A program made the position numbers and the translations under genes. Below the pieces are notes generated by a model. The model was not told where the DNA came from. It saw nothing but the letters and a program-made list of their open reading frames with translations, and did not search any database. Of a stretch of 64,000 nt of DNA, positions 50,108-60,925 are shown piece by piece; the stretch's first letter is position 1; each line of letters begins with the position of its first letter. Source of the stretch: Zeus faber (taxonomy: Eukaryota > Chordata > Actinopteri > Zeiformes > Zeidae); assembly GCA_960531495.1 (NCBI GenBank), contig OY482860.1:31150115-31214114 (forward strand), in the 5' to 3' direction.

Positions 50108-50756
50108 CTGCAGAGGAACACAACAGTCAGAAATAAATACATTCTTAGAAATAAACTAATTTCAAACATTATACAAAGGTATCACTGAGCACCCACAATG
50201 CATTGCATGTTGGTTTGCATGAGCAGTGCACGGAGGAAAGAAACAGACAGTGAAATAACACACAACATTTTACTGCAGTGAAAGGGTTAATACCCTGACA
50301 CACCATGACTTCACATCAGTGAAAGTATAGTAAATAAGTACTTTCCGTAAAGGTATTTCAACTACTAAAAATGAAAGCAGTTGTCATTTCCTTGATATGA
50401 TATAGAGTCTAATAAAGTACTACTGAACCTTTTCTAGAAACCACTCCAGATGGTGTCCTCATAACAAGGATATGCAACTATAAATCCTGAGTTAAAAAAA
50501 ATGAAAACAACAGAAAAAAGGAGCATAAAAAGCACTGATATTTTATTTTGAATATAGTAAAAGACAAAAGTCTCTTTGTATACTTTTCATATCCTTATAC
50601 TTCAGTGAGCGCAGACACTATACAGTACATAGTACTTGTACTTCCATTTGTTATTGATGTTATTTTCCACCACTGTCACAAACTACTTTATAGTTCCTAG
50701 TGTGCGGTGTGTGACGATTATATTTATGAGATGTATGTGATTTAAGTTCTTTATGT
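50108..50756. other. col19a1: intron sequence, no feature recognised
   Basis: About 650 bases without coding or mobile-element signal. Confidence 0.5.
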
Positions 50757-51010
50757 GATATGATACCACGATTCAAGTCGATATGATATGATACCGCGAT
50801 ACAAGTCGATAAGATATGATACCACGACACAAGTCGATATGATATGATACCACGACACAAGTCGATAAGATATGATACCACGACACAAGTCGATATGATA
50901 TGATACCACGATACAAGTCGATAAGATATGATACCACGATACAAGTCGATAAGATATGATACCACGATACAAGTCGATACATACGAGTCGACATGATATG
51001 ATACAATACA
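50757..51010 (+). repeat. minisatellite, unit 28 bp
   Basis: About nine copies containing GATATGATACCACGATACAA and GTCGATA. Confidence 0.94.
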
Positions 51011-51124
51011 ATACTCGGTGACATGCAAGACCACTCTTGCATAATTAGTTCAGCCAAAAATGGGCCAGTAATATTTCCAAACTGTGGTGTCACTGCTGCT
51101 GCTTGACTTGAGGGAGGAAGGATC

Positions 51125-51420
51125 ATTAAGGAATTAACACTAGAAGAACAACATATATATTTTTGTCTCACAGGTGCGAATGCACTTAACACACACAGGT
51201 GGCCAGAGAAACCCAGTCCCGTCCCATCCCAGCCCAGCTGTCCCTCCTCCAGGAAGCAGCCAGGAGCAGTGAGCAGCCCTGAGACCAATTCCAGAGAAAC
51301 GATTCCAGTAGAGCATGGTGCCAACAGCGCTCCAGGTGGGAATCGAACCCAGTACCTTCTTGCTGTAAGGCAGCAGGTCAATGAACTGTACCACTAGCCA
51401 TAGAAGAGCAATCAAAGGTA
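51125..51420 (-). mobile_element. fish SINE, near full length, minus orientation
   Basis: Read on the minus strand, a tRNA-like head (GGCTAGTGGTACAGTTCATT) with B box GGGTTCGATTCCC is followed by CTGCTCACTGCTCC and a tail near TGTGAGACAAAAATATATAT. The usual centre (GTTTGCATGTTCT) is missing, so it is an internally deleted or diverged copy. Confidence 0.65.
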
Positions 51421-51479
51421 ATGTAAGAAGCTAAGGTAAGACAACTACATAGTTAGCCACTGTTTACGTGAAGAAAATC

Positions 51480-51580
51480 TCTTCAAGTTCAAGTTCAAGA
51501 GATTATTTGTCACATACATATACATACGTTCATACATATATGCAGTGAAATGTCATGACACCCGGTGATTACGCACAGTA
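51480..51580 (-). mobile_element. L2-type LINE 3' tail scrap, minus orientation
   Basis: The plus strand reads CAAGTTCAAGTTCAAGAG, TTATTTGTCACATACATA, ATATATGCAGTGAAATG and CACCCGGTGATTACGCACAG. This is the same tail as at 52465-52590. Only about 100 bp is retained. Confidence 0.75.
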
Positions 51581-51704
51581 AGCTCTATAAATACTAAAAC
51601 AGTGGGTATTTAAGGGAATGGTAGCATTTATGTACGTGCTTACATATGAACTCTTAAAGCCGTGAAACTGTCCATGCCAAGTTACAGACAACATCCATTT
51701 TCAT

Positions 51705-52162
51705 CCATCCATTTTTTTTCCCGCAAGCCATAAGAACTGTCAATGCTGACCTCACCAGGGGTCCTAACACATAGGCTCCACTACCTACTGTACTATATGT
51801 AGCATACTGTACCGCATACTGTATCACTGTTCAGGGTTGTTCCTGATGCCGTATTGCTGCGCCGTACTGTTGTATACTGTGCTGTATTATCCCAAACACT
51901 ACCTCACTCTATTCACATTCACATGACACTTTAATTCACATGCCACTTTAATGCACATATCTGTATATACATAGGCATATTCCCTCTATCTATTTCATTT
52001 TATTTTTATTGTATTTTATTCTATATATTTTTATCTTATTCTATAACTTTCAACTTACTGTATTACGTTTTAGGAGTCAGTTAGTCGGTCTATTAGAAAG
52101 GAATTTTTGACTTTTATTTTTTTCCTAGGACATATTGTGTGCTATCACCGGGTGCGTTGCAA
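51705..52162 (+). mobile_element. L2-type LINE 3' untranslated region, plus orientation
   Basis: This is the reverse complement, with scattered changes, of 52553-53020. It covers the last codons (AAGAACTGTCAATGCTGACC) through CCTAGGACATATTGTGTGCT and CACCGGGTGCGTTGCA. It stops abruptly where the intact copy would continue into its tail, and LTR-like sequence follows. Together with the element to its right it makes a large inverted repeat. Confidence 0.85.
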
Positions 52163-52165
52163 CCC

Positions 52166-52239
52166 CACCGTCTGTGTCTCTGTGCCGGAGGTCCCTGGAA
52201 ACACCACTCGGGTGGCTTGTGGCAGGCGGGACTGCCACA
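52166..52239 (+). repeat. LTR-like fragment, copy C
   Basis: GTCTGTGTCTCTGTGCCGGA and the terminal palindrome (TGTGGCAG ... CTGCCACA, 52218-52239) match copy A at 84-152. Only about 75 bp remains, inserted between two LINE 3' ends. Confidence 0.65.
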
Positions 52240-52464
52240 GTAAGATACGATATATACATAATAGATTTATTTTATTTAGTTATGCTGCATCATTGTCCAG
52301 CCACTCAACTAGTAGTAGTCTGGTGAAGAGGTCTTTCCGGGTCGACCAGCACCTGACCACCAGAACCCAACCCAGGACCCGCACCTGGTTCAATGTTCAT
52401 GTCAATGTTTTATTATCACCCCATCACATGCATCCGGTTGGTTCTATAATGTCTTTGAAATAAA

Positions 52465-54660
52465 GATTCAAGATTCAAGATTCAAGATTCAAGATTTTTA
52501 TTTGTCACATACATATACATACTTCCATACATATATGCAGTGAAATGTAATGCAACGCACCCGGTGATAGCACACAATATGTCCTAGGAAAAAGTACTAA
52601 AATAAAATAAAATAAAAAGTAGAAAATTACTTTCTAATAGACCGACTAACTGACTCCTAAAACGTAATACAGTAAGTGGAATACTTATAGAATAAGATAA
52701 AAAATATATAGAATAAAATACAATAAAAAATAAATTGAAATAAAATGGAATAGGTTGAAGGAATATGGCTATGTATATACAGATATGTGCATTTAAAGTG
52801 GCATGTGAATTAAAGTGGCATGTGAATGTGAATAGTGTGAGGTAGTGTTTGGGATAATACAGCACAGTATACAACAGTACGGCGCAGCAATACGGCATCA
52901 CGAACAACCCTGAACAGTGATACAGTATGCGGTACAGTATGCTACATACAGTACAGTAGGTAGTGGAGCCTAGTGCATGGCTCAGTTAGGACCCCTGGTG
53001 AGGTCAGCATTGACAGTTCTGATGGCTTGAGGGAAGAAACTCCGTCTCAGTCTCTCTGTTCTCGCTGCGTGACTGCGGAGGCGCTTGCCTGACCGCAGCA
53101 GCTGAAACAGTCCGTTGTTGGGGTGATGAGGATCCTTCATGATCCTACGGGCTCTGCTACTACACCTCCTGGTGTATAACTCCTGCAAGGGGGGGAGGGT
53201 AGTTCCAGTGGTACGTTCAGCTGAACGCACCACCCTCTGCAGGGCCCGCCTGTCCTGGGCAGTACAGTTCCCAAACCAGGCAGTGATGTTGCCTGTCAGG
53301 ATGCTCTCCACTGCTCCAGAGTAGAAGGACTTGAGGATCCTCACCGAGACCCGGAATTTCCTCAGCTGCCTGAGGTGGTAGAGACGCTGCCTCGCCTTTC
53401 TCACCAGAGTGTCTGTGTGAACAGTCCATGTTAAGTCCTCAGTGATGTGGACTCCCAGATATCTGAAGCTGCTCACCCTATCGACAGAAGTCCCATTAAT
53501 CCACAACGGCGCGTGCGTCCTCGATTGTGATCCACGCCTAAAGTCCACAATCAGCTCCTTGGTTTTGCTGACGTTCAGGTGGAGGCTGTTGTCCTGGCAC
53601 CAGAGTGACAGGTCAGCCACCTCCTCGCGGTAGGCCTTCTCATCGCAGTCGGTGATCAGGCCCACGACCACGGTGTCGTCAGCAAACTTGATGATGGTGT
53701 TGGAGCTGGACCTGGCCACACAGTCATGTGTGTACAGGGAGTACAGTAGGGGGCTGAGGACGCAGCCCTGGGGGGATCCTGTGTTCAGGGTGAGGGAGCT
53801 TGACATGTACTTCCCCACCTTGACCAACTGGGGGCGGCCTGTGAGGAAGTCCAGGATCCAGGTGCACAGCGGAGCATTCAATCCTAGCTCCAACAACTTG
53901 ACAGCCAGTCTGGTGGGGACTATGGTGTTGAAAGCTGAACTATAATCAATGAACAGCATTCTCACATAGGCCCCCTTCTGGCCATCCAGGTGCGTGAGCG
54001 TGGTGTGCAGTACCTGGGAGACCGCGTCATCCGTGGATCTGTTCTGCCGGTACGCGAACTGCAACGGGTCCAAGGTGCGGGGGAGGGAGGCGCAGATGTA
54101 ATCCTTAATCAGCCTCTCGAAACACTTCATGACCACCGAGGTGAGGGCCACCGGACGGTAGTCATTCAGGCAGGTTGGAGAGGCGATCTTCGGGACAGGA
54201 ACGACGGTGGACCTCTTGAAACAGGATGGGACCACTGATTCAGCCAGGGAGATGTTGAATATTGTAGTGAACACCGGAGCTAGCTGGTTAGCACAGGTCT
54301 TCAGTACTCGCCCAGATATGCCGTCTGGGCCCGCAGCTTTCCTGGTGTTCAGCCGCATCAGAGCCCTCCTGACCTCGTGCACGGACACTGAGAGTGCACG
54401 CTCGTCCCCAGCGGTGTAGCTCCAATTAGCCGGCGAGCTAGCGGTGCTGCTGCCAGACTCGAACCGCGCATAAAAGGAGTTCAGTTGGTTGGCCAGGGAG
54501 GCGTCCGCACTCGTGGCTGGGGAGGAGCTGCTCTTGTAGTTTGTTATTGTTCGCAGCCCCTCCCACAAGCGTCTTGTGTCCCCCCGCTCCATCTGCAGCT
54601 CCACGGTGTCTCTGTACGTCCGTTTAGCGTCCCTCACCGCCCTCCGCAGATTGTACGACG
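52465..54660 (-). mobile_element. L2/jockey-type LINE, 5'-truncated, RT open
   Basis: A 551-codon frame (54637-52982) encodes a largely intact reverse transcriptase. It shows RKAAGPDGISGRVLKTCANQ, NDYRPVALTSVVMKCFERL, DPLQFAYRQNRSTDDAV, LFIDYSSAFNTI, SPQGCVLSPLLYSLYTHDC and the catalytic FADDTVVVGLI. The thumb and C-terminal part follow (RYLGVHITEDLTW, RCSSRARRIMKDPHHP). The 3' untranslated region of about 480 bp ends in GTGACAAATAAAAATC and a (TTGAATC)n tail near 52465-52498. Endonuclease is missing, as expected of a truncated insertion. It is much younger than the LINE at 6839-8990 and cannot move on its own. Confidence 0.92.
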
Positions 54661-56009
54661 CCGCTAAATGGCCCGGGTACGAATCAATTTTTTAATGGTT
54701 GGTTCTAATCCGATCTAAGGACAAATGTCCTGGGTACAGAAGGGATGGCGTCCCGTGAAGGCCTCTAGTCAGGTGTCGGCACCGATCATAACCACAAAAA
54801 TGCAGTATGTACGTCACCCACAGCAGCCAGTGCTTCTTGGTGTCCACTCAGTGAGAAAACTTCTGCCCATTGGTTTGGTTAAGATTTACAGCCCGGGTGT
54901 GTCCATCACTAGAAGCACCAGAACTATTATTGAAATTAAAGCGTTAGAGTGTTTAGAAGATGCTAAATGCTGCCATCTCATCAGCGCAAAGTTTTGAGTT
55001 GAAGCGATGACGTCAAGTGACGTGGACACGCTTGTTCAACCCACAAATCACATGTATTTGAAATGAAACGCCCTCCTTCATAATGTACATTTTGGCAGAA
55101 AGGCGATGCAGCCCCATGCCTTTCCATGTGGATGTTGAATGGACTGCACATTAGCCCTGCGACACATCTGTCAGTCAAACCATTGGACAACACCCAGCAC
55201 TCTACAGTGCATTCTGCTCCAGATAGTGCTCCAAATGCAAGCAGGAAGCTCAAGGAGCATCCAGAAATGAGGGGTGCTGCAACACCTTCAGCACCCTACT
55301 TCCTGTGCCTATGGACGTGCAGTACTTGCTCTCATCATTTGGCTACTGCAAGACACGACTAAATTATGTGCTTCAGAGGGGATTGAGAAGTGGCCTCCAT
55401 AAACTGTGTATACCCTGCACTACACAACTGCTGTTAACCTTCTAACCTTTTAACCTTCTAACCTTCTGATCTTAAGGTCAAATAAAAACTTTTCCTCCAT
55501 CTTTGGACCTTTTGCAACACATCTTCCATTTTCCATCACGTTTCCATATTTATTGTAAGGAACATTTTACCTCCAACAAAGATTCACTATTTCCCATAAA
55601 AAGATGGCTGCCGCCCTCTGGCTGCCTTCCAGGAGCTCACTCTGTGCTCTGTCTGACTGGGCTCCGCTGGCTTTATCTGATTGATTAGATTAAATTGAGC
55701 TATCTAATTCAATCAATCAAATTTATGTGAATCACTCTTTATGTCTTTGTGCTGGTACCTTCTGGGCAGAGCAGTGGCAGCGTTCGGCGCTCGGCGAGGC
55801 CAGACTAGAGAGCATCAGTGGCAGGAGGCCGGGGGCTGGCGGCCGGGGGGTTGCAGCCCACGTCTGATTGGCTGCGCACTGGACAGAGGACGACATTTAG
55901 ACATTTTAGATCAAATCAATAAAGAAACAACTGCACCGCAACACAGTATATCCACACAAGAAGGGGGAGGAGTCCGAAGAGCAAAATAGATGTCATTTGA
56001 ATGTGGTGT
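54661..56009. other. col19a1: intron sequence, no exon recognised
   Basis: About 1.3 kb. I looked on the minus strand for the Cys-rich linker exon and first helix exons expected after the thrombospondin-N domain and saw none. A TTAACCTTCTAACCTTTTAA scrap lies near 55435. Confidence 0.5.
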
Positions 56010-56215
56010 ATGCTAAGGACACCGAGTACACCCTGAATACACTGAAGCATGGGTCCATGACTACACCCTGAATATAACCTGCATACACCCTGAACACACC
56101 CTAGATACACCATAAATACACTCTAGATACACCCTGAATACACCCTGAATACACCCTGAATAGTCCATGGATACAACTTGAATACACTCAGAATATACCC
56201 TGACTACACCCTAGA
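56010..56215 (+). repeat. minisatellite, unit 12 bp (CCCTGAATACAC)
   Basis: About 16 diverged copies with ATGGATACA and ATATACC variants. Confidence 0.9.
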
Positions 56216-56478
56216 TACAGGGTGCAGCTGCAGTTAGTGTCCGCTGGACTTCAAGGTCATGAAAGGTCGTCTGTAGTAATTCAACACTGACAGCAAGCTC
56301 ACTGCGACCTCCAGAGATCAAAGGTTAGCTCCACATTTGGCAGGCGGTAACGTTAGCCTCATTGATTCAATGCTTCTTCATCTCGCAAAGAGCTCGTCTT
56401 CCTCCTGTCCTGATGCTCTGTTTCACGTCCAATTTTGTTTGGGATTTTGATAAAGATAAAGATGGGTTCTTGTTTTAC

Positions 56479-56559
56479 CTTGGACTCAAAGAGCTCACAG
56501 CAGTTCTCCATCTCAGCCATGTAGGGGTCGCAGTAGATGAGGATCTGCTGAACTTCTAT
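56479..56559 (-). CDS. col19a1: collagen XIX-like exon, Cys-rich end of thrombospondin-N domain, 81 nt
   Basis: The minus strand reads IEVQQILIYCDP then NCCELFESK (27 codons), with acceptor GACTCTGCAG and donor GTAAAA. The YC and CC cysteines are those that close the N-terminal domain in FACIT collagens. Collagen XIX has an IELHQLKIYC-like segment and a CCE motif here. Phase 0 joins it to the 57046 exon (DGRPID-IEVQQ). Confidence 0.88.
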
Positions 56560-57045
56560 CTGCAGAGTCAATGATGTTGACATCTTAGCTTGAAGCCCGT
56601 CAGTTTGGTTACATGGTACATGGTTCTTATTTGCTATGATTGGAATTGGCTGTAGAAAACCACAAGGAAGTGTTTGTGTACTGGGCAGTACATGGAAGGG
56701 AATACCACAGCTGATTGAAAATTATGCTTTAAAGCAGGAGGAGAGTGACTGCGGTGGGAGTTCTGCTGCTGCTATAAAATATAAATTAGATAAATGAATG
56801 TAACGGTCTTTTGAAGGTCAGGAGGAGTAAAACCTTCAATTTAAAGCTTTTAAAAAGTTGACTAATTAAAATGACGTTCAACATTAAGTTTAATTTCGTC
56901 CTGAGGAGCTCTGGATCTGAGGAAGGTGAAATGAAAGATTATCTTGGCAACGTAGAAAGATTATTTGAGCGAAATGCTTTGGATTAAGAATAACGCGGAT
57001 CACAGAACATTAACCGATCAAACTGCACATTGACGATGTTCGTAC

Positions 57046-57321
57046 GTCGATGGGGCGTCCATCTTGGACCCTGGTTGTGATCAGCGTGCGGCCGTTGGTT
57101 TCCATGGTTTCTGTGTGGGCGGTCAGGCGGCGCTCCACCAGCGTGCAGTCCACAAAGACAGAAACCATGTCGCTCTGGACAGAGACGCTCAGCTTGTGCC
57201 ACTGGCGGTCAAACAGGACGTGGAGCTCGCGGCTCCTGAAGGCATAGTGCAGCGGCACTTTCTCAACGCTGCGGGCTGAGATCTCCACCTGCCGCCGGGC
57301 ACCGTCCACAGAGACTGACAC
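57046..57321 (-). CDS. col19a1: collagen XIX-like exon, core of thrombospondin-N / LamG-like domain, 276 nt
   Basis: Ninety-two codons on the minus strand, acceptor TTCTCTCAG, donor GTACGA, phase 0 at both ends. Landmarks are VSVDGARRQVEI, YAFRSRELHVLFDRQWHKL, VSVQSDMVSVFVDC and TLITTRVQDGRPID. The LFDRQWHKL word and the FVDC cysteine define the laminin-G-like fold used by FACIT collagens. The FR-REL-LFDRQWHKL and DG-P-D wording is closest to collagen XIX, more than to XVI or IX. The domain lies in the extracellular matrix and in relatives mediates matrix and heparin contacts. Confidence 0.92.
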
Positions 57322-57448
57322 CTGAGAGAAGAAGAACTCAGAGAAGAAGTCACGGAAGAAGAACCCAGAGAAGAAAGCATCAGAGAAGAAAAACCCAGAG
57401 AGCTCTTCATTCCTCTCAGAAGGTCGAGCTCTGGAACCCCCAACCCAC

Positions 57449-57572
57449 CTGGTTCTCTCCTGTTTGGTCGAACACCTGCCAGAGGAACCAGCGCTCCTTC
57501 TTGGTTGTTCTCCGCAGGCGGAAAATGGTCGCCAGGGAGTATTCACCAGGTAGTCCGTTTGGGAATACCAAT
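57449..57572 (-). CDS. col19a1: collagen XIX-like exon, start of thrombospondin-N domain, 124 nt
   Basis: The minus strand reads LVFPNGLPGEYSLATIFRLR then KKERWFLWQVFDQTG, with acceptor TTTTCCAG and donor GTGGGT. FPxGLPEEYS is the hallmark of the FACIT N-terminal domain, and KKERWFLWQV is the wording I recall for collagen XIX. The exon starts on the third base of a Gln codon and fits the phase-2 end of the 60451 exon. The intron to the next exon is only 127 bp. Confidence 0.92.
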
Positions 57573-57599
57573 CTGGAAAAGTGAAGAAGAAGAAGAATC

Positions 57600-57840
57600 A
57601 CTTTACATTCCATGACCCATCTATCACTATCTAGGAGCAGTGGGCGGGATAGCACGGTGTAACCAACTCCAGTTCTCGAGCTGATGCCTTGCCTAAGGGA
57701 GGCAGGAGTCTACAGTATATCTCTGACGTGCACGTCTTCAGGGAGAAATCCAGAAGAAACCCACGTGAACATTGAGGACATGCTGCAAAGAAAGGCCCCA
57801 GCCAGGTTCCAACCCAGAACCTTCTAACACCAAATATCCT
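57600..57840 (-). mobile_element. fish SINE, diverged, minus orientation
   Basis: The plus strand shows AGGAGCAGTGGGCGGGATAG, CCAACTCCAGTTCTCGAGC, a decayed AGAAACCCACGTGAACATTG block and a decayed B box (GGTTCCAACCCAGAACC). These are the SINE landmarks in reverse order. It lies in the intron just upstream of the 57449 exon. Confidence 0.65.
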
Positions 57841-58119
57841 CCAATCAAAACATCAGAACTTCATCGAATGTTACCATCGAAACTTCCGTCAACACAATAT
57901 GTAAGAGGCCGATAAAAACTGCAATTTTAATTCCTTATGTAGCATGTGTACAGATATAAGCTTCATTATCCAAGGAGAGTGGCACAGTGGAGTCCTGCTT
58001 CACACCAATAAACTGGATCAATAAAGTATTTCATCATTTAGCTGCACATCCATGCACATCCCATTAATAAACCACATTCAAGTAGTCGTCTTGGAGCCAT
58101 CACATCCTCACATAGGACC

Positions 58120-58245
58120 AACATATACAGTATATATATATATATATATATATATACAGTGTGTGTATATATATATACATATATACATATATATTTACAT
58201 ATATGTACACACACATATAAATATATATACACACAGATTATATGT
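58120..58245 (+). repeat. (TA)n / (CA)n microsatellite
   Basis: TATATA runs with ACACAC inserts. Much of it is self-complementary. Confidence 0.93.
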
Positions 58246-58605
58246 ATAATATATGAAGCTGCTGCAGAGACACCAGCATCATATTTCTAATTATACCACA
58301 ACAAGCTGCAGTTTATTCTCAGGGATAACTTTGACGCTCCCCGCGGAACATAAGGACAATAGAACGTTTTAACCTTCACGCCGAGCCTCATTGGCTGAAC
58401 GCCAAATAAGGGTTGTGGTACCGTAATGCTTTAAAGGGAAGGTGCAACTGGCATAATAGAAATGTAATTAATCATGATCAGCCCAAACAAAAGCAGAATG
58501 CAGCGATAAGGTTGTTAGGGAGGGCAGAGCCTGCAGATCATCCGAGTGGAACCCCCCACACTCCTCCCACTTCTTCTGCAGAACCCAACACGACTGAAAT
58601 GACAA

Positions 58606-59130
58606 GCGCTGTGTTGGAGGTGGAGCTGGAGGCTGCTCACTGTGTTAGAGGCAGAGCTGGAGGCTGCTCACTGTGTTGGGGGCGGAGCTGGAGGCTGCTC
58701 ACTGTGTTAGAGGCAGAGCTGGAGGCTGCTCACTGTGTTAGAGGCAGAGCTGGAGGCTGCTCACTGTGTTAGAGGCAGAGCTGGAGGCTGCTCACTGTGT
58801 TAGAGGCAGAGCTGGAGGCTGCTCACTGTGTTGGGGGCGGAGCTGGAGGCTGCTCACTGTGTTAGAGGCAGAGCTGGAGGCTGCTCACTGTGTTAGAGGC
58901 AGAGCTGGAGGCTGCTCACTGTGTTAGAGGCAGAGCTGGAGGCTGCTCACTGTGTTAGAGGCAGAGCTGGAGGCTGCTCACTGTGTTGGGGGCGGAGCTG
59001 GAGGCTGCTCACTGTGTTGGGGGCGGAGCTGGAGGCTGCTCACTGTGTTAGAGGCAGAGCTGGAGGCTGCTCACTGTGTTGGAGGCGGAGCTGGAGGCTG
59101 CTCACTGTGTTAGAGGCGGAGCTGGAGGCT
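58606..59130 (+). repeat. minisatellite, unit 31 bp with two main variants
   Basis: Seventeen copies containing GGAGGCTGCTCACTGTGTT, followed by AGAGGCAGAGCT (most copies) or GGGGGCGGAGCT (fewer). The unit is not a multiple of 3, so open frames cycle through all three readings. Confidence 0.96.
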
Positions 59131-60062
59131 GTGTGCTGCCCTGACCACTGCTGTGTTCTGTGTATTTATGCAGTATTACACAGTTTGCTCTCTGAGCTGA
59201 GGTTTTTAATTCACCTTGGATACTAATAGTATGCGCGTACTAATATAGTCTAATACACCAAGAACACCCTTGACACAGGAGGAGATTCCTGAATTCTACT
59301 TCTACAAAAACTACATCAGGAACATTGCAGGACACATAAAGAACACGGAAATATACAATCTGCTTCCTGTCCGACCAAACAATCATCTGCTTCCTGTCTG
59401 ACAAACCAAACAATCGTCTACTTCCTGTCTGACCAACCAAACAATTGTCTACTTCCTGTCCAAACAGCCCATCCTGCGCCAGTACAGTAGAAAACTAAAG
59501 CATGTCAACCAATCACAAGCAGCTTCTTACATTTTACAATCAATGTTATTTCCCGTTTGTGATTGGATGGATTGAAACGTTATGAATGAAATGAGACATT
59601 TTAATGATGAAAAGTCTGGAAACGGCGTCTAATGTTGATGGGATGTGGATTCATAAACACCTGCATCCAGAACCTGGACCGAGCTGATCACTTACCATAA
59701 TCCACCGTGACTCATTGACACATTTATTGATCCCGAGTGTTGTGTGGAGTGATCCTGAGTCATGTTTCATGGAGGAATTACAAGGTCATGTCCAGCAGGA
59801 AGCAGCTGTTTCAGATTGAGATGAACATAAAGCAACTTCACTCATCTCAGCTGTTCACTATTCGATGTTTGCTTTGAACATGTGTGTGGTCGTCTCATGG
59901 TGAACCAATCACTACCTGCCGGTGTTTCCTGATTGACGCTGGAAATGAGGAACTATGTAAAACAACATGAACCAGAGGTCTTCTAAATGGAACAATACAA
60001 GGTGCACTGAGCCTACTGGTCCTCTGCAGGAGCCTCAAGATGGGGGGGCGGGTTGGAAGGGG
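59131..60062. other. col19a1: intron sequence with one short repeat
   Basis: Mostly single copy. At 59345-59465 there are about four copies of CTACTTCCTGTCTGACC plus AACCAAACAAT (about 31 bp). No exon is recognised. Confidence 0.6.
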
Positions 60063-60432
60063 GCTGATCATCTGAGCAGGTGACCATCTAACATCTCACC
60101 ATCTAACCTTCTGACCAGGTGACCATCTAACATCTAACCATCCGACAATCTGACCAAGTGACCATCTAACATCTCACCATCTAACCTTCTGACCAGGTGA
60201 CCATCTAACATCCACCATCTGACAATCTGACTAGATGACCATCTGACCAGGTGACCATCTAACCATCTAACCATCTAACCAGGTGACGATCTGACCAGGT
60301 GACCATCTTACATCTAACCATCTGACCAGGTGACCATCTAGCATCTAACCATTTAACCATCTGACCAGGTGACCATCTGACCAGGTGACCATCTAACATC
60401 TAACCATCTAACCATCTGACCAGGTGAGCATC
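60063..60432 (+). repeat. minisatellite next to a splice donor (ATCTGACCAGGTGACC)
   Basis: Units of 8-16 bp, ACCATCTAACATCTAACC and ATCTGACCAGGTGACC, occur in blocks of 30-70 bp. The right edge is about 20 bp from the donor of the exon at 60451. On the sense strand each unit contains GGTCACCTGGTCAGATGG. Confidence 0.93.
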
Positions 60433-60450
60433 TGAAATCCATCCACTCAC

Positions 60451-60550
60451 TGTGTGGGTTTGATGAGTGGACTGCTTCCCAGGCGGAACGTCTCTCTCTC
60501 CTCCGTCATCGTTCCCTTTCTCTGGAGAAAGGTCTCCGTCAGATCAAATC
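60451..60550 (-). CDS. col19a1: collagen XIX-like exon 100 nt, N-terminal domain
   Basis: The minus strand reads (G)FDLTETFLQRKGTMTEE then RLGSSPLIKPT(Q), with acceptor CTCGTTCAAG and donor GTGAGT. It starts on the second base of a Gly codon and ends after two bases of a Gln codon, fitting its neighbours exactly. GFDL and KLGS-like words are typical of FACIT N-terminal domains. A Cys pair that I recall in the mammalian protein here is not present (Thr in both places). Confidence 0.88.
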
Positions 60551-60630
60551 CTTGAACGAGGAGCAGAGAGTCAAGCATCAAAACGTCAGAAAGAGAAAAT
60601 AATATGTTTAAAAGAAGCTCTTTGACTGAC

Positions 60631-60705
60631 CTGAGATCGTCAGAGGACGATCCAAACTGTCGGAAAACCTCCGTCCTTCCACCGGCAGCAGAGGACAGAG
60701 AGGAT
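60631..60705 (-). CDS. col19a1: collagen XIX-like exon 75 nt, N-terminal domain
   Basis: The minus strand reads (D)PLCPLLPVEGRRFSDSLD then RPLTIS(G), with acceptor TTTCTTCCAG and donor GTCAGT. CPxLxxEG matches the segment after the signal peptide in collagen XIX, where the first conserved Cys lies. It begins with the last two bases of an Asp codon, agreeing with the phase-1 end of the 61527 exon. Confidence 0.87.
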
Positions 60706-60790
60706 CTGGAAGAAAGACGGAGATGTTCCACACCTTGGAATGAACCAGATCAGAAACAAGCTGCTCATCAAATACATATCTACATCTCAC

Positions 60791-60925
60791 TGTGGCAGTC
60801 CTACCTGCCACACGCTACCCGAGTGGTGTATTCAGAGACACACACAGTTTATTGTAGAGAGTGGGCTAGGTGGAGCAAGCCCCTGAGCAGATAGACACTT
60901 GTCATAACAAGGCTCCTCTCCTGAG
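60791..60925 (-). repeat. LTR-like fragment, copy B
   Basis: The plus strand starts TGTGGCAG, then CTGCCACAC, and shares TTTATTGTAGAGA and GGCTAGGTGGA with the minus strand of copy A (1-152), so by the AATAAA orientation it lies on the minus strand. It sits in the intron between the 61527 and 60631 exons. The right edge is uncertain, and similar low-complexity-free sequence continues to about 61050. Confidence 0.6.
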
